Source: Stenotrophomonas raiganjensis (SeqCode) (GTDB taxonomy: Bacteria > Pseudomonadota > Gammaproteobacteria > Xanthomonadales > Xanthomonadaceae). Taken from it: 11,402 bases of DNA. The stretch's first letter is position 1. Each line of letters starts with the position of its first letter. Below the pieces are notes generated by a model. The model saw only the letters and a list, made by a program, of their open reading frames with translations, ran no database searches and was not told where the DNA came from. The stretch lies in the NCBI RefSeq assembly GCF_030658505.1, contig NZ_JAUTXR010000058.1, positions 1 to 11,402 of the forward strand, given 5' to 3'. A program made the position numbers and the translations under genes. Shown here in pieces: positions 5,807 to 11,402 of this stretch.

Positions 5807-5815
5807 TGCGATAAT
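5807..5815 (+). promoter_or_regulatory. Extended -10 promoter for lepA
   Basis: TGCGATAAT contains GATAAT (5 of 6 to TATAAT) with the TGn extension that can replace a -35 box; no good -35 is visible at 16-18 bp. Transcription would start near 5822, giving a leader of about 33 nt before the lepA ATG. Confidence 0.5.
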
Positions 5816-5854
5816 CGACCGTTACCCTGACGACGCCGCGCGCCGCCGCCACCT

Positions 5855-7663
5855 ATGTCTTCTGATTCGATGCGGAACATCCGCAACTTCTCCATCATCG
5901 CCCATGTCGACCACGGCAAGTCCACGCTGGCCGACCGCATCATCCAGCTCTGTGGTGGCCTGCAGGCCCGCGAGATGGAAGCGCAGGTGCTCGACTCCAA
6001 CCCGATCGAGCGCGAGCGTGGCATCACGATCAAGGCGCAGTCGGTGTCGCTGCCGTACCTGGCCAAGGACGGGCAGACCTACCACCTGAACTTCATCGAC
6101 ACCCCCGGCCACGTCGATTTCTCCTATGAAGTCAGCCGCTCGCTGGCCGCCTGCGAAGGTGCGCTGCTGGTGGTCGATGCCGCCCAGGGCGTGGAAGCGC
6201 AGTCGGTGGCCAACTGCTACACCGCGGTGGAGCAGGGCCTGGAAGTAGTGCCGGTGATCAACAAGATCGACCTGCCCACCGCCGACATCGAGCGCGCCAA
6301 GGCCGAGATCGAGGCGGTGATCGGCATCGATGCCGCCGACGCCGTGCCGGTCAGCGCCAAGACCGGCCTGAACGTGCAGGATGTGCTGGAAGCGATCGTG
6401 CACCGCATTCCGCCGCCGAAGCCGCGCGATACCGAGAAGCTGCAGGCACTGATCATCGACTCCTGGTTCGACAACTACCTGGGCGTTGTCTCGCTGGTGC
6501 GCGTGATGCAGGGCGAGATCAAGGCGGGTGACAAGTTGCAGGTGATGTCCACCGGCCGCAACCACCAGGTCGACAACGTCGGCGTGTTCACCCCCAAGCG
6601 CAAAGTGCTGCCGGCGCTGCGTGCTGGTGAAGTGGGTTGGGTCACCGCCAGCATCAAGGACGTTCACGGCGCGCCGGTCGGCGACACCCTGACCCTGGCC
6701 GGTGATCCGGCACCGCACCCGCTGCCGGGCTTCCAGGAAATGCAGCCACGCGTGTTCGCTGGCCTGTTCCCGGTCGACGCCGAGGACTACCCGGACCTGC
6801 GCGAAGCACTGGACAAGCTGCGCCTGAACGATGCCGCGCTGCGTTTCGAGCCGGAAAGTTCCGAGGCGATGGGCTTCGGCTTCCGCTGCGGCTTCCTCGG
6901 CATGCTGCACATGGAGATCGTGCAGGAGCGCCTTGAGCGCGAATACAACCTGGACCTGATCAGCACCGCGCCGACGGTGGTGTATGAAGTCCTGAAGACC
7001 GATGGCTCGATCATCAACATGGACAATCCGGCCAAGCTGCCGCCGGTGAACCAGGTCGAGGAGATCCGCGAGCCGATCATCCGTGCCAACGTGCTCACTC
7101 CCGAGGAGTACATCGGCAACATCATCAAGCTGTGCGAAGAAAAGCGCGGCAGCCAGATCGGCATCAACTACCTGGGCAGCCAGGTGCAGATCAGCTATGA
7201 GCTGCCGATGGCCGAGGTGGTGCTGGACTTCTTCGACAAGCTGAAGTCGGTCAGCCGTGGCTACGCCTCGCTGGACTACCACTTCGTCCGCTTCGACGCC
7301 GGCCCCTTCGTGCGCGTGGACGTGCTGATCAACGGCGACAAGGTCGACGCACTGTCGCTGATCGTGCACCGCAGCCATGCCGACCGTCGTGGCCGTGAGC
7401 TGTGTGAGAAGATGAAGGACCTGATTCCGCGCCAGATGTTCGACGTCGCCATCCAGGCTGCGGTCGGCTCGCAGATCATCGCCCGTACCACGGTCAAGGC
7501 CATGCGCAAGAACGTGCTGGCCAAGTGCTATGGTGGCGACGTTTCGCGCAAGAAGAAGCTTCTGGAAAAGCAGAAGGAAGGCAAGAAGCGCATGAAGCAG
7601 GTCGGCCGCGTGGAGATCCCGCAGGAAGCGTTCCTGGCCGTGCTGCAGATGGACAACAAGTAA
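5855..7663 (+). CDS. lepA: Elongation factor 4 (LepA), translational GTPase
   Basis: LepA is a ribosome-binding GTPase reported to promote back-translocation and to help 30S biogenesis. The 602-residue protein has the full set of GTP-binding motifs: G1 AHVDHGKST (16-24), G2 RGITI (55-59), G3 DTPGH (82-86), G4 NKID (136-139) and G5 SAK (167-169). Beta-barrel domain II, the EF-G-like domains III and V, and the LepA-specific C-terminal domain follow, ending in a basic helix [18 protein letters not shown] and the conserved [10 protein letters not shown]. The length is typical (about 600). The start at 5855 has no visible Shine-Dalgarno sequence in a C-rich leader; an in-frame ATG at 5870 is the alternative, but the longer N-terminus resembles that of Xanthomonas LepA as I recall it. 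lepB follows 54 bp downstream, the same gene pair as in E. coli. Confidence 0.98.
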   Translation: MSSDSMRNIRNFSIIAHVDHGKSTLADRIIQLCGGLQAREMEAQVLDSNPIERERGITIKAQSVSLPYLAKDGQTYHLNFIDTPGHVDFSYEVSRSLAACEGALLVVDAAQGVEAQSVANCYTAVEQGLEVVPVINKIDLPTADIERAKAEIEAVIGIDAADAVPVSAKTGLNVQDVLEAIVHRIPPPKPRDTEKLQALIIDSWFDNYLGVVSLVRVMQGEIKAGDKLQVMSTGRNHQVDNVGVFTPKRKVLPALRAGEVGWVTASIKDVHGAPVGDTLTLAGDPAPHPLPGFQEMQPRVFAGLFPVDAEDYPDLREALDKLRLNDAALRFEPESSEAMGFGFRCGFLGMLHMEIVQERLEREYNLDLISTAPTVVYEVLKTDGSIINMDNPAKLPPVNQVEEIREPIIRANVLTPEEYIGNIIKLCEEKRGSQIGINYLGSQVQISYELPMAEVVLDFFDKLKSVSRGYASLDYHFVRFDAGPFVRVDVLINGDKVDALSLIVHRSHADRRGRELCEKMKDLIPRQMFDVAIQAAVGSQIIARTTVKAMRKNVLAKCYGGDVSRKKKLLEKQKEGKKRMKQVGRVEIPQEAFLAVLQMDNK

Positions 7664-7669
7664 TCCCGC

Positions 7670-7689
7670 ACCGGCCCTGCGGGGCCGGT
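7670..7689 (+). other. Hairpin between lepA and lepB
   Basis: ACCGGCCC and GGGCCGGT form a perfect 8-bp stem with loop TGCG, starting 7 nt after the lepA stop. No U-tract follows and lepB starts 28 nt later, so it is more likely a 3'-end stabiliser or processing point in a joint transcript than a full terminator. Confidence 0.45.
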
Positions 7690-7717
7690 CGTCCGGTGAC
7701 GTTGCAAAGGACCCTGA

Positions 7718-8512
7718 ATGAAACTGTTTGAGATCCTCCTGGTCGTGCTGACCCTGGCCTCGGGCCTGATCCTGCTTGCGGACAAGCTGTACCTCGCCAA
7801 GCGTCGCGCCCAGCGCGCCGGCCTGCTCGATTCCGAGCCGGTGCTGGTGGATTACTCGCGTGCGTTCTTCCCGGTGCTGGCGATCGTGCTGATCGTGCGC
7901 AGCTTCATCGCCGAGCCGTACAAGATCCCGTCCAGCTCGATGATGCCGAACCTGCTGATCGGCGATTTCATCCTGGTCAACAAGTTCTCCTACGGCCTGC
8001 GCCTGCCGATCAGCAACACCAAGGTGGTGCCGTTCGGCGAGCCGTCCCGTGGTGACGTGGTGGTGTTCCACTTCCCCGGCCACAGCGACAACGACCCGGC
8101 CAAGGGCGAGAACTTCATCAAGCGCGTGATCGGCGTGCCGGGTGACACCGTGGTCTTCGAAGGTGACGGCGTCATCCTCAACGGTGAGCCGCTGAAGTAC
8201 GACAACAAGGGCATCTACGCCGGCCACAAGGGCCAGGGCGAGGGCGCCAACCTGCTGGTCGAGCACCTGCCGGGCCGCACCCACACCGTGCTGGAGACCG
8301 ACTATCCGCGTGGCCAGGGCCAGTGGACCGTGCCGGCCGGCAAGTACCTGGTGATGGGCGACAACCGCGACAACAGTGATGATGGCCGGTTCTGGGGCCT
8401 GCTGCCGGAGGAGAACCTGCGCGGCAAGGCATTCCTGATCTGGCTGAACTGCCAGGGCTGGTTCTGCAAGGATGGCTTCGAGCCGTCGCGGATCGGTTCG
8501 AGCATCAACTGA
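7718..8512 (+). CDS. lepB: Signal peptidase I
   Basis: This inner-membrane Ser-Lys protease removes signal peptides from secreted proteins, cutting on the periplasmic side. The 264-residue protein has two N-terminal membrane segments (about 3-22 and 49-65) joined by a short basic cytoplasmic loop. Catalytic box B is IPSSSMMPNLLIGD (70-83) with nucleophile Ser74; the general base is Lys135 in NFIKRVIGVPGD (132-143); the conserved GDNRDNSDDGRFWG lies at 214-227. In this family the residue before the nucleophile is often Gly; here it is Ser73. Cys245 and Cys250 near the C-terminus could form a disulphide. It is shorter than E. coli LepB (324) but has every core motif. AAAGGA (7706-7711) sits 6 nt before the ATG. 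The next gene starts 37 bp after the stop. Confidence 0.97.
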   Translation: MKLFEILLVVLTLASGLILLADKLYLAKRRAQRAGLLDSEPVLVDYSRAFFPVLAIVLIVRSFIAEPYKIPSSSMMPNLLIGDFILVNKFSYGLRLPISNTKVVPFGEPSRGDVVVFHFPGHSDNDPAKGENFIKRVIGVPGDTVVFEGDGVILNGEPLKYDNKGIYAGHKGQGEGANLLVEHLPGRTHTVLETDYPRGQGQWTVPAGKYLVMGDNRDNSDDGRFWGLLPEENLRGKAFLIWLNCQGWFCKDGFEPSRIGSSIN

Positions 8513-8549
8513 ACACCTTCACATCCAACGCGTATCTGGGGAGAACGCA

Positions 8550-8933
8550 ATGAAGACGATGAACGCGCAGCGCGGCATGACCCTGACCTCGTTCCTGACG
8601 GTCCTGATCGTGGTCGGTTTCTTCCTCTACATCGGCATGAAGCTGTTCCCGATGTACCAGGAGTACTACGCCGTGCGCTCGGCGATGAAGAGCCTGGCCA
8701 ACGAGCCGGGCGTGGGCAGCATGGAGCCTTCCCGCATCCAGGACCTGTTCTTCAAGCGCCTGTACATCAACTACTCGGAAAACGTGAAGCCGGCCAACGT
8801 GAAGTTCGATCGTCGCGACAATGGCTGGACCCTCAAGGTCAACTACGAAGTGCGTCGCCCGCTGATCGGCAACCTCGATGTGGTTGGCAAATTCGATTCT
8901 TCCCAGGACCTGACGCGAAGCGGTGCCCAGTAA
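8550..8933 (+). CDS. DUF4845 family single-pass membrane protein
   Basis: The function is unknown. The 127-residue protein has a short basic N-terminus (MKTMNAQRG), one hydrophobic segment (about 11-31) and a soluble domain of about 95 residues, predicted periplasmic, with [41 protein letters not shown]. This matches, as I recall it, the DUF4845 proteins encoded between lepB and rnc in many beta- and gammaproteobacteria. The start RGMTLTSFL resembles a type IV prepilin N-terminus (Gly then a hydrophobic segment) but lacks the Glu at +5. The ATG was chosen because GGGGAG (8538-8543) lies 6 nt upstream; the frame is open further upstream into lepB. It overlaps rnc by 11 bp, so the two are probably translationally coupled. 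Confidence 0.85.
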   Translation: MKTMNAQRGMTLTSFLTVLIVVGFFLYIGMKLFPMYQEYYAVRSAMKSLANEPGVGSMEPSRIQDLFFKRLYINYSENVKPANVKFDRRDNGWTLKVNYEVRRPLIGNLDVVGKFDSSQDLTRSGAQ

Positions 8934-9603
8934 ATTCATCCAACGTGGCGACCTGATCGGTCATCCCTTCCGCGATCCGGCCCTGCTCAAGCAGGCGCTG
9001 ACGCATCGCAGTGCCGGGGCGCCGCACAACGAGCGCCTGGAGTTCCTGGGCGACAGCATCGTCAACATGCTGGCGGCCGAGGCGCTGTACCGGCGCTGGC
9101 CCAAGGCCGACGAAGGGGCAATGACCCGTGCCCGCGCCGAGCTGGTGCGTGAAGGTGCACTGGCGGTGATCGCGCGCACCCTGGAACTGGGTGAGCGGCT
9201 GACCCTGGGGCCGGGTGAGATGAAGTCCGGCGGCCACCGTCGCGACTCGATCCTGGCGGATGCGGTGGAAGCCGTGGTGGCCGCGATCTATCTGGATGCC
9301 GGCTTCGAGGCCTGCCGTGCGGTGGTGCTGCCCTGGTTCAGCGCGTCGATGGACGCACTGCCGGCCACCGGCCGGCCCGAGAAGGACCCCAAGACGCGCC
9401 TGCAGGAATGGCTGCAGGCCCGACAGAAGGCGTTGCCGCAGTATGAACTGGTGTCAGAATCCGGTGACGACCACGCCAAACATTTCCGGGTACGCTGCAA
9501 CGTAGTCGACCCGGCCGCCAGCACCGAGGGCGAAGGCGCCTCGCGGCGGCTTGCCGAACAACAGGCGGCTGCGGCCGTCCTAGAACAACTGGATTCCAAG
9601 TGA
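8923..9603 (+). CDS. rnc: Ribonuclease III
   Basis: RNase III cleaves double-stranded RNA, including pre-16S/23S rRNA and some mRNAs. The 226-residue protein has the signature [10 protein letters not shown] (36-45) and, by alignment with E. coli, catalytic acids Glu37, Asp44, Asp113 and Glu116 ([10 protein letters not shown], 108-117). The double-stranded RNA binding domain (about 152-223) starts at [12 protein letters not shown] and ends [17 protein letters not shown]. The start is GTG at 8923, inside the end of the DUF4845 gene, with no convincing Shine-Dalgarno sequence; re-initiation after the upstream stop is likely. Its own stop overlaps the era start as GTGA. Length and order rnc-era-recO are those common in proteobacteria. 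Confidence 0.97.
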   Translation: MPSKFIQRGDLIGHPFRDPALLKQALTHRSAGAPHNERLEFLGDSIVNMLAAEALYRRWPKADEGAMTRARAELVREGALAVIARTLELGERLTLGPGEMKSGGHRRDSILADAVEAVVAAIYLDAGFEACRAVVLPWFSASMDALPATGRPEKDPKTRLQEWLQARQKALPQYELVSESGDDHAKHFRVRCNVVDPAASTEGEGASRRLAEQQAAAAVLEQLDSK

Positions 9604-10496
9604 GCGAACAAACTCCCCATCATTGCGGCAGCGTGGCCGTCATCGGCCGCCCGAACGTGGGCAAGTCGACCCTGACCAATGCCCTGGTCGGTGCCAAGGT
9701 CAGCATCGTTTCCAACCGCCCGCAGACCACGCGCCATCGCCTGCTGGGCATCGCCACCTATCCGGAAGGCCAGCTGGTGCTGGTTGACACCCCCGGCCTG
9801 CACAAGGTGCAGAAGCGGGCGATGAACCGGGTGATGAACCGCGCCGCGCGCGGTTCGCTGGAAGGCGTTGATGCCGGACTGCTGGTGATCGAAGCCGGCC
9901 GCTGGGATGAAGAGGACAGCCTGGCCTTCAACGTGCTGCGTGATGCCGGCATCCCGGTGGTGCTGGTGGTCAACAAGATCGACCGCCTGAAGGAAAAGGG
10001 CGCGCTGCTGCCGTTCCTGCAGCAGGTGACCGAAGGCCGCGATTTCGCCGCTGTGCACCCGATTTCGGCGCAGAAGCGCAACGGCCTGGAAGCATTGGTG
10101 CGTGACGTGCTGAAGCTGCTGCCGGAAGCGCCACCGATGTTCGGCGAGGACGAGATCACCGACCGCAGCCAGCGCTTCCTGGCCGGTGAACTGGTGCGTG
10201 AGCAGCTGATGCGCCAGCTTGGCGAGGAATTGCCGTACGCCACCACCGTGGAGATCGAGCGCTTCACCGAGGACGGCAACCTGTTGCGCATCGGTGCGGT
10301 GATCTGGGTCGAGCGCGAGGGCCAGAAGGCCATCGTGATCGGCAAGGGCGGCACCCGCCTGAAGGAGATCGGGGCCAAGTCCCGCCTGCAGATGGAACGT
10401 CTGTTCGGGGCCAAGGTGTTCCTGGAGACCTGGGTGCGCGTGCGCGAAGGCTGGTCTGATGACGAGGCCGCACTGAAGGCCTTCGGCTACGAGTAA
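9600..10496 (+). CDS. era: GTPase Era
   Basis: Era binds near the 3' end of 16S rRNA and acts in 30S subunit assembly, linking ribosome maturation to the cell cycle. The 298-residue protein shows G1 GRPNVGKST (16-24), switch I with RPQTTRHR (40-47), G3 DTPGLH (63-68), G4 NKID (125-128) and G5 SA (156-157). The C-terminal KH domain (about 205-285) contains the RNA-binding loop IGKGG (247-251). Length and motif set are standard. The start is GTG, overlapping the rnc stop by 4 bp (GTGA), so translation is coupled. RNase III and Era both serve rRNA maturation, which fits their joint transcription. Confidence 0.98.
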   Translation: MSEQTPHHCGSVAVIGRPNVGKSTLTNALVGAKVSIVSNRPQTTRHRLLGIATYPEGQLVLVDTPGLHKVQKRAMNRVMNRAARGSLEGVDAGLLVIEAGRWDEEDSLAFNVLRDAGIPVVLVVNKIDRLKEKGALLPFLQQVTEGRDFAAVHPISAQKRNGLEALVRDVLKLLPEAPPMFGEDEITDRSQRFLAGELVREQLMRQLGEELPYATTVEIERFTEDGNLLRIGAVIWVEREGQKAIVIGKGGTRLKEIGAKSRLQMERLFGAKVFLETWVRVREGWSDDEAALKAFGYE

Positions 10497-10514
10497 GCCG
10501 GAACGGTCGCTTCG

Positions 10515-11234
10515 ATGATGATCGAGGACGACACCGGCTTCGTGCTGCATGCACGGGCCTACCGCGAGACCAGCCTGCTGGTCGAGGTGTTGAGCGCGCA
10601 GCATGGCCGTATCGGCCTGCTCGCGCGCGGCGTGTCCACCGCCAAGGGCCAGGTGTTGCGCGCCGCCCTGCAGCCGTTGCAGTGGATCCGCTTCAGCGCC
10701 CAGCAGCGGGGCGAACTGGCCCAGCTGCGTGGCGCCGAGGCGCTGGATGCCGCGCCGCGCCTGATCGGCCAGGCGATGCTGGCCGGCTTCTACCTGAGTG
10801 AACTGACCCTGCGCCTGGCCCCGCGCCAGGATCCGCTGCCCGAGTTGTACCTGGCCTACGGCGAGGCGCGCGCGAGGCTGGCGGTGGGCGCTGGCCTGGC
10901 CTGGACCCTGCGCCGCTTCGAGCGCGAACTGCTGGCCGCGCTGGGGTTGGGTTTCGAGCTGGACAGCGCCAGCGACGGCCAGCCGATCGACCCGGCAGCA
11001 CGCTACGAGCTGGATCCGCAGGAAGGTGCGCAGCGCCTGTTGAGCGAGCGTGGCGGTGAGCGGCGCGCGGCCGCGACCGGCTCGGCGCTGCTGGCGTTGG
11101 CCGCCGACGAAGAACCCGGCGCAGCCGACCTGGCCAGCCTGCGCCTGCCGATGCGACGGGTGTTGGCCCATCACCTGGGGCCGCGGGGCCTGAAGTCCTG
11201 GGAAATGCTCGAGCAGCTCGCGTCCCGCAGGTAG
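10515..11234 (+). CDS. recO: DNA repair protein RecO
   Basis: RecO acts in the RecFOR pathway, loading RecA onto SSB-coated single-stranded DNA. The 239-residue protein has the N-terminal OB-fold (about 5-80) with the typical [20 protein letters not shown] (8-27) and [10 protein letters not shown] (30-39), and a helical C-terminal domain with [18 protein letters not shown]. The CxxC zinc ribbon of Gram-positive RecO is absent, as in E. coli. Two adjacent ATG codons (10515, 10518) can start it; upstream ribosome binding is weak. It begins 18 nt after era. Its TAG stop is part of a GTAG motif leading into a hairpin, so the repeat may have supplied the stop. pdxJ often follows in relatives but lies outside the window if present. 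Confidence 0.95.
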   Translation: MMIEDDTGFVLHARAYRETSLLVEVLSAQHGRIGLLARGVSTAKGQVLRAALQPLQWIRFSAQQRGELAQLRGAEALDAAPRLIGQAMLAGFYLSELTLRLAPRQDPLPELYLAYGEARARLAVGAGLAWTLRRFERELLAALGLGFELDSASDGQPIDPAARYELDPQEGAQRLLSERGGERRAAATGSALLALAADEEPGAADLASLRLPMRRVLAHHLGPRGLKSWEMLEQLASRR

Positions 11235-11262
11235 GGGGGGGCGGCAGGGCTTGCAGCCCTGC
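11231..11262 (+). repeat. GTAG-led GC hairpin after recO, right copy of the 3'-end hairpin
   Basis: GTAG (11231-11234) contains the recO stop, then a G-run, then GCAGGGCT (11244-11251) pairs perfectly with AGCCCTGC (11255-11262) around loop TGC. After 11 nt comes CAACGTCAA (11274-11282). The hairpin after fadJ has the same stem length, loop, distance from the stop and box spacing. It could contribute to termination or to mRNA 3' protection, but no U-tract follows. Confidence 0.65.
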
Positions 11263-11308
11263 ACCTGCCGAATCAACGTCAACGGCAAAAGCTGGCTATC
11301 CGTGGGTA

Positions 11309-11402
11309 GGCGGGGTGGGTCCGGTTGCGGGAGACGCCGTAAACCCATCCATGGGGGCTTGGCCGCGGCATCCATGCCGCGGACACTCCCGCAACCGGAC
11401 CC
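11309..11402 (+). repeat. Composite palindromic intergenic repeat, right copy (cut by the window end)
   Basis: A perfect 16-bp inverted repeat, GGGTCCGGTTGCGGGA (11317-11332) with its complement at 11387-11402, encloses two small arms: CCCAT/ATGGG (11344-11348 with 11351-11355) and CCGCGGCAT/ATGCCGCGG (11363-11371 with 11374-11382). It begins GGCGGGG like the other copy's outer arm, whose partner CCCCGCC would lie just past the window. It is homologous to 85-185 on the opposite strand. Between recO and this repeat, 11263-11308 carries only the CAACGTCAA box and no gene. Confidence 0.85.

Noticed and set aside
5822..8284. An 820-codon open frame on the minus strand opposite lepA and lepB
   Set aside because: It crosses the boundary of two well-supported genes, is rich in His, Asp, Gln and Leu, has no recognisable motif, and has no promoter or ribosome binding site that I could see.
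9288..11375. A 695-codon open frame on the minus strand opposite rnc, era and recO, reaching into the right repeat
   Set aside because: Same antisense artefact; its start lies in the non-coding palindrome and it spans three real genes.
1..11402. The repeats at both window ends as the terminal inverted repeats of one large mobile element
   Set aside because: The enclosed genes are conserved core genes in their usual order, no transposase is present, and each repeat is tied to its adjacent gene end; the inverted arrangement follows from the opposite gene directions.

Overview
The window reads as a chromosomal core region of a high-GC gammaproteobacterium of the family Xanthomonadaceae, most likely Stenotrophomonas (S. 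maltophilia group). The reasons are the protein sequences (RpoE, LepA, Rnc and RecO look like the Xanthomonas/Stenotrophomonas forms), the gene order rpoE-rseA-mucD-lepA-lepB-(DUF4845)-rnc-era-recO, and short palindromic intergenic repeats resembling the SMAG (GTAG) family of S. maltophilia. The assignment is from memory of these families, not from a search.

Layout. Positions 1-283 carry no gene but a dense repeat cluster: two small SMAG-like hairpins, a 101-bp imperfect palindrome, an intrinsic terminator and a GC-rich hairpin, all downstream of the minus-strand gene fadJ (284-2347; fatty acid beta-oxidation, hydratase plus dehydrogenase). A 236-bp divergent intergenic region (2348-2583) holds a plausible fadJ promoter, a hairpin or operator-like inverted repeat, and a near-consensus sigma-E promoter. 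From there every gene is on the plus strand. The envelope-stress unit rpoE-rseA-mucD (2584-5689) encodes an ECF sigma factor, its membrane-bound anti-sigma factor and a periplasmic HtrA-type protease. A hairpin-rich gap (5690-5854) with an extended -10 promoter leads into lepA-lepB-DUF4845-rnc-era-recO (5855-11234). These are tightly spaced or overlapping housekeeping genes for translation (EF4), protein export (signal peptidase I), RNA processing (RNase III), 30S assembly (Era) and recombinational repair (RecO).

After recO, positions 11235-11402 hold a second, related copy of the 3'-end repeat unit found beyond fadJ: a small GC hairpin, then a CAACGTCAA box, then the long palindrome, in the same orientation relative to the preceding gene. 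The last base of the window coincides with the end of a 16-bp arm of that palindrome.

How the parts work together. RpoE probably drives its own operon, and RseA holds it at the inner membrane. MucD would clear misfolded envelope proteins and damp the response. LepB matures the exported proteins that this system monitors. I see no mobile element, CRISPR array, tRNA, rRNA, frameshift or foreign-looking gene. The genes are ordinary core genes. The most interesting material is the non-coding repeat architecture at both ends, plus a few details: the MucD lipobox, the pilin-like start of the DUF4845 protein and the recO stop codon lying inside a GTAG motif.
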